Shown here one piece after another: positions 22,117 to 33,139 of a DNA stretch of 64,000 nucleotides. Numbering within the stretch: position 1 is the stretch's first letter; each line of letters starts with the position of its first letter. Under the pieces are notes generated by a model. It was not told the origin of the DNA, ran no database searches, and saw only the letters and a program-made list of their open reading frames with translations. A program made the translations under genes and the position numbers. The stretch is from Kalaharituber pfeilii (taxonomy: Eukaryota; Ascomycota; Pezizomycetes; Pezizales; Pezizaceae): the NCBI GenBank assembly GCA_015179045.1, contig WHUZ01000073.1:186001-250000 (forward strand), in the 5' to 3' direction.

Positions 22117-22288
22117 CAATTGAAGACTCTTTTCTTGACATTTGATTATTGAGGCCGCCCTTGAGGCTTCGTTACGCCAGCTCTAGATACCGGTACCCGT
22201 GCGAAACAGTGGATGCTGTTGAGCCGTCATCACACCGTGGGCGGCGCACATCGCCGCACAAGCATATCAGGAACTCGGAGCCTCCCAG

Positions 22289-22798
22289 CCAACATAGATG
22301 AGGCCAGTTTCATATTTCCCAAATCTCAGGCTTCAACTAACCGTTTTTTTTTTTTTTTTTTTTTTTTTTTATATCATTAATCGCATGCTCAACTAACCGT
22401 TCTACAGTATGACGAGGAGGTTGTAGCAAATCTTCCTCTGGGATGGTCTCCTGGGGAATACGAACAAGATTTTGCTTCGGTTTTGGAACGTCACCCTCAC
22501 AAGCTTGAAGCTTCTGGCATCATTGGAGCTCAAGGACCTCCCTGACTACGATGACCTGTTGAGAATACAACACGCCTCAAGTGGCTGCTACTGGATATAC
22601 TTCCATGAGGACCGGCAGTGGGGAAGCTTTCTCGCACTTGGAGTGTTCCCGCTCGATGTAATCGAAAACAACTGGATACTCCATCGTTGCTGGGGAGACG
22701 GAGATATCCTCTCTTGGGTCGATATGGAAAATGCTGGGCAGGAGCATTTGACTAGGGTTTTGCAAAAAAAAGTAAATTGTTACAGCATGTCTGGTTGA
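22289..22798 (+). pseudogene. Hypothetical ORF interrupted by a tail-B insert
   Basis: If the insert at 22346-22388 and one duplication copy are removed, an open frame from ATG 22289 (MRPVSYFPNLRLQLT) reads on through YDEEVVANLPLGWSPGEYEQ and SVLERHPHKLEASGIIGAQG to a stop near 22545. A second frame then continues convincingly (DYDDLLRIQHASSGCYWIYF ... DVIENNWILHRCWGDGDILS) to 22798, so one further frameshift or an unseen intron is needed. No family recognised. It could be a host gene inactivated by the insert. Confidence 0.4.
22346..22388 (-). mobile_element. Ultra-short tail-B retroposon in an ORF
   Basis: Body of only 18 bases (in sense, gcatgcgattaatgatat) plus a long A-run, between perfect 13-bp copies of tcaactaaccgtt (22333-22345 and 22389-22401). 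Confidence 0.92.
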
Positions 22799-22853
22799 GA
22801 ATAAAAGCAGCTCCATTGCAGTGAATGTGCAATTGTACCAGTTATAGGAACTG

Positions 22854-23016
22854 TGGAATGGGTGGAACGCTAGGAGCACGGGATTTCCTACTTTTATTTT
22901 TTATCTCTTTATTCACCATTACTTGTTGTCACTTATCTTTATGTAACTAAACCCAACACCTCGCCATAGCCCATAGGGCGGCACGCGAGTACTGATATTA
23001 AAAAAAAAAAAAATAT
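22854..23016 (+). mobile_element. Tail-B retroposon with 3' UTR, 163 bp
   Basis: Contains LINE B 3' UTR, the hairpin (gccatagcccatagggcggc) and poly(A). Flanks agttataggaactg (22840-22853) and agttatcggaactg (23017-23030) differ at one base of 14. Confidence 0.85.
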
Positions 23017-23349
23017 AGTTATCGGAACTGCGTTTGTCAATTATCGCACAACAGGAAGAAAATTCTTGCCAGCCCAAGGGATAGAAATTTGTACATGACT
23101 AAGCAGGAAAAAGCCAAGAAAATTCTTACTTTGTATGGCGCACACATTTTTATATCGAATATGTGCTTATATCGGGTATTCTAATCTCGAGAGTATACTG
23201 GTATAGATAAAAAAATACCGCAACATCTGGCTCATAAAAGATGTCCTGTATGAACAAATCGATGTCATTCTCTCCTCGGTGTAGGATCCCTAGTGCAGAG
23301 TGGTTTTCTTATGAAGTTAGTCAACTCCCGAAGTTCTATCTAGACTCAC

Positions 23350-23610
23350 ACTATCTCAGCAAGCGACCAGCTGGATTGCGCCGCCACTACCCATGTCACA
23401 TACGATGTGAACGATCTCATCAACCCACAAGAATGGTGTGCAGAAATAAAAGGGGGCCTCCGGCATCGCCCGATCAACCCATAAAGGAACCGTGAGAGTC
23501 GGCGAACTAGAATTGCCAGACGTGCTTGTTGTCCCCAAGCTGTGCCAGGACAAGAGTACACCGACAACAACTTTCACAGAAACGAGCGCTTGGAAGAACA
23601 CCAACTTCCC
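23350..23610 (+). pseudogene. Ty1/copia protease-region remnant
   Basis: The plus strand encodes LDCAATTHVTYDVNDLI, the aspartic-protease signature region of copia polyproteins (D-S/C-A-A/G-T/S-x-H). After a frameshift near 23485 it reads GTVRVGELELPDVLVVPKL, matching the usual LxDVLYVPxL block before integrase. No LTR, integrase or reverse transcriptase is nearby, so this is an isolated fragment, different from the element at 50.9 kb (WYIDSGASDHM). Confidence 0.6.
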
Positions 23611-23887
23611 GGCGCATTCAGAACCTGAAGTTTTACATTAAACCGAAGCTCAGGACCGCCTGAGTAAGAATATCTCCTTTATTTCACAAAATTAGAACAT
23701 CGCGAACTCGTTTTTCGAAGGTTGAGTTTTCGGAACCTTTTTCAAGTTTTCCCATACAAACTTAGGAAAGCGGGGCGGTTGAAATCGAACGATCGTACGC
23801 AGAAAAGGAAAGCGGTCACAGAACAGGCAGTACCTACCGGATTTGGAGTAGTGGCAAAGGCCAGCACCCAAGGCGGCTGTAGGGTCA

Positions 23888-24187
23888 GTGATACAAGCGG
23901 AAGGTACGAGAACGATCCAGAGGAGGAAAACGGAAGAGATGTCGGGAGAAGAGGAACCTAAGAAGGAGTTCCTGGGTCCGGTGGGGGACGGCTGGACCGG
24001 AGTGGTATACATCCTGGACAAGAACCAGGTGTGGGGAGTGGAAAACATACATACATGGGAGCGGAAGAACTGGTGGCTAGCAAGCCTGGGGGAGGGAGGA
24101 GATGTGGTCTCGGTGAAGGAGAGGGTGGAAAGGGCGTGGAAGGAGGGGGGAGAATACGACGGCGAACTTGACATGATCGAGGAATGA
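23888..24187 (+). CDS. Unrecognised ORF in purine-rich DNA
   Basis: The frame includes GWTGVVYILDKNQVWGVENI and ERKNWWLASLGEGG and ends LDMIEE. Composition (G/A-rich plus strand) matches LINE A, so it may be an upstream part of that family, but no endonuclease motif is visible. The long open minus-strand frame over it is probably a composition artefact. Confidence 0.25.
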   Translation: MIQAEGTRTIQRRKTEEMSGEEEPKKEFLGPVGDGWTGVVYILDKNQVWGVENIHTWERKNWWLASLGEGGDVVSVKERVERAWKEGGEYDGELDMIEE

Positions 24188-24581
24188 GGCAAGCGGCGGT
24201 AGAAGCAGCCGAAAGGCGGGGAGTAGAGGAGGTTATTTGGATAAGAGGGGGGGACATAAAGGGACCTGGGAGAGGTCAAGGAGGCAGTGAAGCATTGGGG
24301 ACCAGACGCAGCCCTGTTTAGAAGGTAGGTGGAGGGGGAGGATGGTATCACTGCGAGAAGGAGGAGGAGATACTCGAGAATGCGACAAGAGAATGTATCA
24401 TGGTACAACGCGCAAACACTGTGGTATCTAGAAAACAGGTCGTCACCCCAAGACTGACGAGGGTAATGATGGCATGGGGACAGAGGAGCGCGGAGAGGCA
24501 GAGGTCCCCGTATGAGCGAAGAGGGAGAACAGGGGGAGAAGGAGGGGGAAGGGGAGCTGGACGGGGGACTTCTGAATTTGT

Positions 24582-25043
24582 ATGAAGGAGCAGCCGGACT
24601 TTGAGCCGGCATTACCAAGAATGGCGCCGGTGGCCGAGGAAGAGGAAGTGGAAGAAAGGGAGGCTGGGGGAGAGGAAGAGAGGGAAAGCGGAGCGGAGAT
24701 GGACGAGGATGGGGAGGAAGGGGAATCGGAGGGGGAAGGGGAGGAAGAGGCGGGAGAAGAAGGAGAGGAGAGGTTAGAAAGGGAGGAGGAGGATAATGTC
24801 GAGCTGAGTACCTTCTCAAGGCCTGATTCACCTCCGCGACCGGAAGCAGGAATAACAACGCCGGGACCTCAAGCAGCACCGGAACCTCAAGCAGCACCGA
24901 AACCTCAAGTAGCGCCGGCAGCTAAACATTCTGCGCCACCCTCATTCCTTGAAGCGAGGATGGACAAGCTATGGGAGCATTTTTCCAGAAGCCGTTGCAG
25001 CAAGAAAATTCAGGCACTACGCGCAGAAAATTTTACACAGTAA
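24582..25043 (+). CDS. Acidic low-complexity ORF, unknown
   Basis: 153 residues: a Glu/Asp/Gly-rich run, then a Pro/Ala-rich linker with repeated PQAAPEPQ-like units, then a basic end (LWEHFSRSRCSKKIQALRAE). It could be an ORF1-type (gag-like) fragment or simply an open purine-rich stretch. No family recognised. Confidence 0.3.
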   Translation: MKEQPDFEPALPRMAPVAEEEEVEEREAGGEEERESGAEMDEDGEEGESEGEGEEEAGEEGEERLEREEEDNVELSTFSRPDSPPRPEAGITTPGPQAAPEPQAAPKPQVAPAAKHSAPPSFLEARMDKLWEHFSRSRCSKKIQALRAENFTQ

Positions 25044-25199
25044 ATAGTCTAGCAAAAAGTGAAAGGAGAAGTGAAGAAGTAACAAGCAAGTGAAAATGTG
25101 AAGATGAGGTATTAGGCTGGCAAGTCCGCGGGGGAGTCCCGTAGGTGAGTTAGGCGGCGTGTGAGTACATCTTGTGAATTTAGTGTGCGTAAATTCAGC

Positions 25200-25282
25200 G
25201 AGCGCCGTCGGCGAGTTCCGCGGCGTATGAGTTCGGCGGCGTATGAGTTCCGTGGCGTATGAGTTCGGCGGCGCGTGAGTTC
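25200..25282. repeat. Short tandem repeat gcgtatgagttcggcg, split by a LINE
   Basis: Units of about 15-17 bp (ggcggcgtatgagttc) run to 25282 and resume at 27806-27880 on the other side of LINE B, showing where the LINE landed. Confidence 0.8.
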
Positions 25283-25387
25283 TTTTTTTTTTTTTTTTTT
25301 TTTTCATTAATCGCTTGCCGCCCTGGGGGCTATGGCGATGTTTAAATACATGGTAAGAATATATGATGACAGGAAATTAAAGAACCT

Positions 25388-27805
25388 CTACTCCCCCCCT
25401 GCCCACTCCAGAATCTCCAACAAGTTCGTGTCTTTATCGGTCTGTCTTATTCCCTCCGCCCCTTTTGTGATCTTTCTTTTCCCTGTCTGACAATCATTTT
25501 TAATATGCTCCCAGTTCTCCGGTGCTTTGCCGCACCACCTGCATTCCGGTGAGGTGGCTTTTCCTATCCTAAATCTCCACTCCTTCAGCCCCTTGTTGCC
25601 TAGTATCCCTGCCAGAATGGCCAGAATCCGGCGCTTGTCTAATCTGTGGAGGGGTCGATAGTTCATTTCGGCTTGGTTCCTTTCCGCGGCTCGGGAGGCT
25701 TTATATCCTTGTCTTATGCCGGCTTCGGTTACAATTTCGTTCTCGCATTGTAGAGCGGTGCCGATTTTCGCGGCTAGATCCGCCTTTGTGTTGCCTTCCA
25801 CTCCCTTATGGCTTTTTACCCAAGTGATAGCTAGATCCCAGTCGCCCCTTTCCGTTCTCTCCTCCCACCGTTTCCTTACCTCGCTGGAGGCTCCATCGAC
25901 GGTGGGTTCGCCTCTGGCTATCTTCTGTAGTCTTGCGATCACCGTTTGTGAGTCGGTAATTATCATTATCTCCCCCGGCAATTGTAACGCCCTGCTGACT
26001 GCTATGAGTTCGCCGTCATTTACCGTGCTCTTTCTCCCTAGGTAGTAGGACTGTGTGCCAGACTGGCTGTGCACCCCCGCTCCCGTTGTGTCTTCTACCC
26101 TACTCCCGTCCCTGTATACCCCCTCCCACCCTTCGTCTGTCTCTCTTTGGATGGTGGCTTCTCACTCGTCCTTGCTTAGGTCGCTTGGTTGTGTGGGGAA
26201 CGTGTGCAGCGGTAGCGGGTCCCGATGCCGTAGTTCTCCTCTCAGGTACGTTGTGTCCGTTTCCGGGTGGAGTACCTCCTCGCCTGGGAACCTCAACGTT
26301 CGAGCTTCCACCCTCTCCCCTTCCCCTGCTACGAAGGTGTCGATTGATTCCAGATTGGTTATCCCCTCGACTATCCTTCTCCTGGTGCCCCATGGTGCCC
26401 CGATGATGTTTCTCGCTACACTGTATTGACAGTTTTCGAGTTCCCTCAGTTTCTTCTCCGCTGGCGCCCCTTTCGCGTATGTGAGCCAAGCCCAGCTTCC
26501 GTATGTCGCTATGTTTCTGGCTATGTTGGTGTAGATTTGTCTTCTTTTACTCGGAGGGATTTTCGTGAGTCTGGACGCCGTATTCCACGCTGCTTTCCCC
26601 AGTCGGAGTCGTTTGTGGAAGTGTTCATCAAACTTTAGCTCCCAGTCCACAGTTAGCGCCACTAATCTGTAGCTCCTCCCCTTTACCCCCACTATTAGCG
26701 TCTCCGATTTCCGGGGGTCTATCTCGAATCCCTCTTCCTTTACATCCTGGGTTAGCAAGAGCCGATGCCTCGTTATATCTTTCCTCAGTCGACTCAGTGA
26801 TTTGCTGGATATCACGCTGTGGAAGTCGTCGACGTAGGTCCGTGTGAACTGCCTTTCTTTGTTTCACACACTCTACGTCTCTTTATGATTTATCAGTTAC
26901 TATTTGTTCTTTATGTACCTAACACCTCGCCGTAGCCTATCAGGCGGCACGCGAGTAATGAAATAAAAAAAAAAAAAAAAAAGAACTGCCTTTCTTCTGT
27001 CTTCTTAACTAGTGGTGACACCCCTACCAGGAATAGTACCGGAGACAGTGGTGACCCTTGTGGAACTCCGTCTGTCATTGTGCTGCGTCCTCTGGCTTTT
27101 CCGTCCCATGATATCGTGAACTCTGTTGGTTTCGTAAATCCTTGGACGAAAGCCGCAACGTTTCGGTCTTCTTCCTCCAGCCTTTTGACTATCTTTTCGC
27201 TTCGAACGTGGTTAAATGCCGCCTTTATGTCGTCGCCGACCAGTGCGGTCCATTCGCCCTTCCCCAGTCGTGCGTCTATCTCCTTCAAGGTTTGTCTTTG
27301 TAGATCCTCGCTCCCTCTATAAGGTCGACTCCCCAGTTGGGAGTCCCTGAACAGATTATCCATTTTCTGTATCCTGTTGGCTATGACCTTCTGTCCCAGC
27401 TTGGCGACCGTGTTCAGCAGCGTTATTGGGCGCCAGCTGCCAGGGAGGTCGCGTGGTCTGTTCTTTTTCAAAATCATGGTCACGTCGAATCCTCTTGCGA
27501 ATCCGTAGTCTCCGTTTATGTAGTCGACTATTTCTTCGCGTAATATCTCCCACAACTTCGTCTTCCGGATAGCTTTGAGGATCCCATATTGGATCCCGTC
27601 TGGCCCTGGCGCGGATCTTGGTTTGGTGTTCGATAGTGCTCTTTCTGTCTCCCTCCTTGCCTCCTCCCGTTCCACGGTGAGTCCTGTCGGTCTCCTGGGT
27701 TCTGTGTCTTCTTCCCTCTCCTCCGTGATGAAGTTATGGGATATCAATTTCTCCGCGACTTGTTCGTCTGTGCCGGTTATCCCCATCAGACTACGGTTCC
27801 GGAAG
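25388..27805 (-). pseudogene. LINE B reverse transcriptase/RNase H polyprotein
   Basis: One minus-strand frame, apart from a nested insert and one stop. Visible in order: PRSAPGPDGIQYGILKAI (RT start), WRPITLLNTVAKL, GDDIKAAFNHV (catalytic Asp), GVPQGSPLSPVLFL, TYVDDFHSV (YVDD, just beyond the nested insert), thumb, RNase H (YRDGSRVED; NDGELIAVSRAL; IITDSQTVIARL; HKGVEGNTKADLA) and a terminal CCHC (CRWCGKAPENWEHIKNDC), ending EILEWAGGE. The only internal stop is TGA at about 26162-26164, where Trp (TGG) is expected. The N-terminus, including any endonuclease, is lost by 5' truncation. It belongs with RNase-H-bearing fungal LINEs of the Tad/I type. Confidence 0.92.
26860..26982 (+). mobile_element. 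Tail-B retroposon nested in LINE B
   Basis: 3' UTR, hairpin (gcctatcaggc variant) and poly(A), inserted in the opposite orientation into the RT gene just before YVDD. Duplication gaactgcctttctt at 26846-26859 and 26983-26996, 14 bp perfect. Confidence 0.95.
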
Positions 27806-28039
27806 GGCGCGTGAGTTCGGCGGCGCGTGAGTTTAGCGCGTGAATTCAGTGCGCGTAAATTCAGTGTGCGGCGAGTACGGAGTTCTGTAAAAAAGCTTGA
27901 GTGGGATGCCCCTGCTACGGGGGGAGACTGTGGGGGGGGGGTATTGTGGGGCGCACCTGGGGAGGGGTCGCTGCTGCTGAGAGCGAGGAGGGGGAGGCAG
28001 TTGCTGTGAAGGGGGGATGCTGCGTATTTGAGGTGTGTG

Positions 28040-28425
28040 TTTCGCGGGAAAGCGGAGGAGGATGTTGCTCCTAATATGTTGCCGAGAAAACCTCTCAGAT
28101 TTAGCAGATTGGTGTGTAAATCAATTCGAAGGCCGTCTTTCGGAGTATAAATTGTTAGATGGAGACTCCTGCAAGACAACCGCATTACATGTTTGCATTC
28201 AGTATAAAAGTTTCAAAGTTTGCGGTACGCTCCTCACCTCTTCCTACATGGATTTAAATCAAGTTAATGAGGCCGCGCCTGACGCCACTCGCATATGCTG
28301 TGAGAGGGAGAGCCCGTAGGCTTTCAGATCCAATCCTTGATGACATTGTGATCATGCTATTGAAGAGCCCAATCGTCAACATCAACAATAGAACAGTTTA
28401 TTACAGAAGCATGCCGGTATTGAGC
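28040..28425 (+). pseudogene. Ankyrin-repeat fragment
   Basis: Reads NLSDLADWCVNQFEG, then KTTALHVCIQYKSFKVCGTL and MDLNQVN in one frame. After a shift near 28270 it continues LTPLAYAVRGRARRLSDP and DDIVIMLLKSPIVNINNRT, which fits the ankyrin TPLxxA...IVxxLL...vNxxN pattern. Two to three decayed repeats, different from the array at 4.8 kb. Confidence 0.5.
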
Positions 28426-28437
28426 TGATTTTGGTAC

Positions 28438-29082
28438 CTAACCATTAGGAATTTGGAAACTCATGTCAGCACGCTGCTCGAAAGAAGTGATCTGATACTT
28501 CCTGACCTTGTTGGAAAACCAGAAGAAGCCAATTGTGATAACATCCTCGCCAAGTTGGTCGACCTTGAGGCTGCCGCAGTCGCAGACCTCCGAGCCGACA
28601 TCCGACCCGTGCTTGAGGTAGAAACCGTTCCCTTCAATACATGTAGCCGGCCTTGTCATCAACCTTAGATCTGAAGAATGCGATCTTAGTTTGGAATGGT
28701 GATGCTGCGACCAAGTCAGGAGGAGGTATCTGGCATCGTTCGAGTGGTTTCGTCATATTCAAAAACGGAAGTCCAGTATGAGTGAGGAAGGTTTCGAGGA
28801 CGGGAAAATCAGGGAAGTGCCTCAAAAGTGTCGGCATTTCCGTTCCAGGTAAATGCGTTGGTAGTGAGTTGAAACTGGATGGTTAGCCATCTGGCCATGC
28901 ACATTTTGTTCAATCTTCATGTAGGGTGTTGAGATATCACTAGTCCCGTTAGTCCAAAAGCGTGAAGCGTCAGAGTCGCGGGTTGGTTTTCTTCGATTCT
29001 GCCTTTTGTTACCGTTCTGCCGATCTTCGGGAAACGGATTTGACTTGAGTACTGAAGTACGGTTTCTTTGTGCGGGGGTCAT
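28438..29082 (-). pseudogene. Degenerate ORFan gene, three frames
   Basis: Minus-strand frames 28822-29082, 28634-28837 and 28438-28662 follow in order and overlap slightly. They contain coherent stretches such as FPVLETFLTHTGLPFLNMTK, KIAFFRSKVDDKAGYMY and CIEGNGFYLKHGSDVGSEVC. Joining them needs at least two shifts or short introns. No domain recognised. Confidence 0.3.
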
Positions 29083-29356
29083 TGGGGGTGGATCGATGTA
29101 GCAAAGCTCATGTTGTACCGACGGAGTAATCCTGGTACCGGGGCGTTCGCGCTACCCCAAATCCACTAGCCCCTCACCAGAAAAGGAACTTCTTAACGAC
29201 CTGTCTTGGCTATTTTACTTTGTGGCTATTTATTGAAAAGAGTTTTTAGGGCATCTAAGGATAGCTGACATGAAAATTCAACCATGCTCGAAAATGCAGT
29301 TGCACTGTTTCAGCTTTCTCTTTGCTGTGGTCCGTCATTGAGATATCGGTTCCTAA

Positions 29357-29415
29357 TCTCGCCACAGCCCATAGGGTGGCACGCGAGTGTAAAAAAAAAA
29401 AAAAAGAAAAAAAAA
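29357..29415 (+). mobile_element. Tail-B retroposon, no duplication seen
   Basis: tctcgccacagcccatagggtggcacgcgagtg then poly(A). The hairpin is retained with one G-T pair. Flanks do not match clearly. Confidence 0.7.
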
Positions 29416-29429
29416 TCCCTCCAGGTTAA

Positions 29430-30872
29430 ATGGATGGATGTCGCCAAACCGTTACCCTCATTCTCTTGTGCCGCTCTTCCGCTTAGAGCCTCCCATTGCA
29501 GCAGCCATATCCTTTATGCAATTCATCGCAGCGGTGGCAACACCTGCTTCAATCGCGGCCCTGTCCTCCCTTCCACGACTGAAGTCAACAGCTGCAACGA
29601 ACTTGAAGCGCTACTAACTTCATGTATAGAGTAGGCACGAAGGTTTGACTAAGAAGGGCCAGCAGGATGGTTCCTTCGAATGAGCAAGCACTAAGCGTTG
29701 TCTTAAGTTACACCCTCATGTTATTAATATCATGTTGGAAACTGTAATACTAATGCACTCATAGAGGGATCCGGATGTGGCGGAAGGAAACCACAGGGTG
29801 ATGAGCTACAACGCTACAAGCAAGGCGTGAACATCTGTAGTCACAGGTATGGGATCATAGAAGGGTGGGCTGAAGACAGAAATCGGAGAACTCCAAAACG
29901 TATATAAATTTCTAAAGAAAAATCACACACGTGCGTCGTACTCCGCTATAGCCCGTCAGGGCAACATGCGATTAATGATTAATCAGGTTAAAATACAAAA
30001 TAATCAAAGTTCTGAATGGTCATGACTCAATATTATGGAATATACGTCCTCTCGTAGTCTACCTCGCTCCTACCAAACTTGCTCATTCCTTCTCCGAATG
30101 CGACTCGACCTTGGACAACGTTTGCGGGTTGTGGGAAACGCGCTTCTGATTCTGGCTTGTGAAGACAACCTGGTGCATGTCATTCCCAGTCCCAACGTCT
30201 CCGATGCTCGGGTACACCAAGTCCCACAGAGCAGGTATATTACTCAGAACTTACCTTGGGTGGATTCTTGATACCTTCTCTGTCAGCTTCCTCTTGGGTA
30301 GTCACGATGGCTTCGACCTGCATACAAGCGGATCAGATAGCTAATCAGCACTTCTATGTATGCGCATGACATTGTTGAACGCTATTGTTGCAGGGGGAGA
30401 TTAAGGTCAATGACGGGGAAGAATGACTTACGTCGCCCTCATGTCTTCCACCCCGGAATGGAGTATAAACATGGTCACCCTCGTGGATAGGCTCGCCTTC
30501 TTTCGATTTTACTTGCCGGCTCATGCTGCTTTTTGCCCGTGATGTCCACCTGGTAGGAAGATGATAATGATGTACACTTCGGAGAATGCTGTGATGCATC
30601 TGATGACCAGAGCTGAAAAGTCGTTGTTTAGATGGGAAATATATTCCTGTTTCTCAGCAAGACGGCTCGGTGACGTCACAAAGGCTGACATCAGCGTGAA
30701 CTTGTGCCCAACCTACGAGCAGCGTGCTGCCAAGAAATGATAGTCTGGGCACGACAACAATGCCAGCGCATGCCCTTCGTGGTAGGATGAAAGTTCAATC
30801 CTCACTGCATTAAAATCCTCTTCGAGGAGTCTGGTCAAAGGCGATAAAAATACAGTATGCAGAACGGTTAAC
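29430..30872. other. No gene recognised; relic tail B at 29941-29982
   Basis: Mostly unique intergenic DNA. At 29941-29982 ctatagcccgtcagggcaacatgcgattaatgatta is a decayed tail B without A-run. The other small frames are not convincing. Confidence 0.45.
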
Positions 30873-30886
30873 AAGGCCCAGGAATC

Positions 30887-30950
30887 TTTTTTTTTTTTTT
30901 TTTTTTTTTAATCACATAACCCCGCTTGTAGCACTTGGCCATGGCAGGGT
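30887..30950 (-). mobile_element. Tail-A retroposon, 64 bp
   Basis: T-run, aatcacataaccccgcttg, ccatggcaggg. Flanked by aaggcccaggaatc at 30873-30886 and 30951-30964 (14 bp perfect). Confidence 0.93.
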
Positions 30951-31236
30951 AAGGCCCAGGAATCGGCACGAGGGATTTATTCGACAACCATTGAATTTTA
31001 GCCCCAACACGAATCTTATTGTTGAAGTATAAAGTGCATATTGGATGTCCCGTCGCTCCAGCATGCTTTGGTTCCTCCTGTAGCAGCCACAACGTGCAGC
31101 TGTGGCAAACATCGGTCACACCGCGGAAGACAAAAATGAACCATTTCCAGCGGGAAGAGTTATGCCGCACTGGGGAACTCGAATCCAGGTTGCCATTAAT
31201 CTCCCAAGCCATGGGAATATTACAAGATGCAAACAC
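30951..31236 (-). other. Unrecognised ORF invaded by the tail-A insert
   Basis: A minus-strand frame (FASCNIPMAWEINGNLDSSS, then HAGATGHPICTLYFNN and KIQWLSNKSLVPIPGP) runs into the tail-A insert, which adds a poly-lysine tract. Possible small gene, no family known. Confidence 0.25.
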
Positions 31237-31609
31237 TGTAATTCAATGCGAGGCGACACCACCTCCCCCGTAGTGTGGTGGTTGGCACGACCTCCGACCG
31301 TTACTCTCGCTGCAACGTTTCACGGGGAGCATATCTCAACCACCAGAACAGACTTTTCTATGCGGTTTGCAAGAAAGCTAAGCCAAAGACCATTGATGAT
31401 ATCTGGATTTTCTGTTGAGAAAAATTTTTTTTTTAAGGTTTCGAGAAAATATGACCGCACATTTTCGCATGAGGTATTAGAATCTATTTGTGTGTGCGAT
31501 CCCATGAAGATCGGCTAATAATTTAGTTCCCCCGCAAAGCGCTTAGGAAAGTCTGATCTGGTGGTTGAGATATATGATACCGGTTTTCAGTTGGTGCAGA
31601 ACGTGCATC

Positions 31610-32213
31610 TTTTTTCTTTTTTTTTTTAAAAAAAAAAATAATATCTTTACTCGTATGCCCTGAGGGCTATGGCGAGGATAAATATATAAATAATCGGATA
31701 AGAAAAGGTAACAACTTAGAGGTAGAAAAACCAACACAAAGCACATGATAATGAAATGATGATCAGAGAAAATAGCCTTTGCACCATCTCACTCACTCAT
31801 CTCTTCTCCCATCTCAACAATTCCACCAGGGGCTCTGCCTCGTCCTCCCCATTCCCTGGTGGCTTGCTTATTGCCTCTAGCCCTCCTGTCCACCTCCTCT
31901 TCCACACCTCGCACCTAGTCCAAATGTGTGCTGCTGTCTCCTGTTCCCTTCCACACCATCGGCGATCTGTGCCATCTGCCTTTCCTCTTCTGACCCTCCA
32001 CGGTTTCAAATCCTTACCCCCCGACAAGCCACCTAGCGTACCTGTGAGCTTCCCTAGCCTTGTAAGGAGTCTATAACCCAGGTTCAGCTGGTTACTCTCT
32101 TCCGTCCTGCGTCTTCTACCTGTCATCCTTATCCCCGCTCAGTCACCACCTCCTCTGGATATGGGATACGTGTGCCCAACTGTCCCTATCCACCTCCTCA
32201 TTCCCCTTTATAA
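31610..32213 (-). mobile_element. LINE (B-related subfamily), 5'-truncated 604 bp
   Basis: Antisense T/A-run, a variant tail B (atgccctgagggctatggcgagg), then the C-terminus of a LINE protein with its CCHC motif (RRWCGREQETAAHIWTRC) ending ELLRWEKR. Flanks aacgtgcatc (31600-31609) and aacgtgcgtc (32214-32223) match 9 of 10. Confidence 0.8.
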
Positions 32214-32239
32214 AACGTGCGTCGCGAGGCGGTGTACGT

Positions 32240-32277
32240 GCCCTGCCATGGCGAACAGCTACAAGCGGGGTCACGTG

Positions 32278-32312
<35 letters not shown>
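32240..32312 (+). mobile_element. Tail-A retroposon with 33-A tail
   Basis: gccctgccatggcgaacagc ... gcggggtcacgtg followed by poly(A). Duplication aggcggtgtacgt at 32227-32239 and 32313-32325 (13 bp). Confidence 0.93.
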
Positions 32313-32316
<4 letters not shown>

Positions 32317-32488
32317 GGTGTACGTCGCTGGTGTACGTCGCCTTGTGGTGAAAGACAGTATGGAGGGAAGAAATCAAGGGAGCCGAAAGCAAACGACAAA
32401 AGTACCCTCCACTCCATCGCAACGGGGACCAACTTATAAGCGCTTGTTCCTTCCCTCATGCTTCTCATGCGACTTCAAAACCCCAACA

Positions 32489-32549
32489 CGGGCCATGGCG
32501 GACAGCTGCAAGCGGGGTTACGTGAAAGGGAAAAAAAAAAAAAAAAAAA
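32489..32549 (+). mobile_element. Tail-A retroposon
   Basis: gggccatggcggacagctgc ... gcggggttacgtg then an A-run. No clear duplication. Confidence 0.75.
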
Positions 32550-32960
32550 CACCTCATACGCCCTCCCAATGATCCTTGGTTAAGCCTGCCTCCCATCACA
32601 TACCGCCGACCGCGGAAAGCAACCATCAAACAGCACAATGACCAAACACATCAACAATGTATCCGTGGTATCAAGATACACCTCCTTGTTCCACAAAACC
32701 CCTTAAAACCGTCAAGTACACGGCCACCGTGAACACACTCCTTACATAAGATCCACCCTGACGCAGCAAACAAGACTTCCATCAAGTTCCTCTATCGTCC
32801 ACCCCGGGGGGGGGTCCACAAATATTTCCGAGAGTGCTTTTCTGCATCCACTAGATGCACACCTCGGAGCGGATCATAGTTTCAGGAAGTATTCGACTGC
32901 ACTACCTTGCCCTGGACTACTGACCGACTCCATGGTCGCCCTAGCTCACGCAACTCTTTT

Positions 32961-33135
32961 TCATAGGTGGTCGACAGCCAGTGTAGACTGTACGAGGAAG
33001 CCGAAGAAACAGGTGCACACTGGATTCAGGGGCGCTGGAACCAAGGGCGGGAAGGAGCTGAGAACCTGACCGGAACTGGAGGAGGAAGAGATGGAACGCC
33101 AGGAGGTGGTAGAAGGGGTAATGGAGTCGTTATAT
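32961..33135 (+). pseudogene. Possible LINE C-terminal fragment
   Basis: The frame reads DSQCRLYEEAEETGAHWIQG, resembling the LINE CCHC tail with one Cys changed to Tyr, followed by an acidic stretch in another frame. Short and uncertain. Confidence 0.3.
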
Positions 33136-33139
33136 TGAG

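Larger units (their letters stand above)
25283..27805 (-). mobile_element. LINE family B, 2.5 kb, 5'-truncated
   Basis: A T-run at the left end (25283-25304), tail B, then a reverse transcriptase/RNase H gene on the minus strand. Perfect 13-bp duplication ggcgcgtgagttc at 25270-25282 and 27806-27818. It is interrupted at 26860-26982 by a tail-B copy in the opposite orientation. The low number of lesions suggests a young insertion. Confidence 0.95.

Noticed and set aside
23692..24897. A 401-residue open frame on the minus strand rich in Pro, Ser and Leu
   Set aside because: The plus strand is highly purine-rich, which keeps the complementary frame open; no domain, and composition matches other shadows over LINE A.
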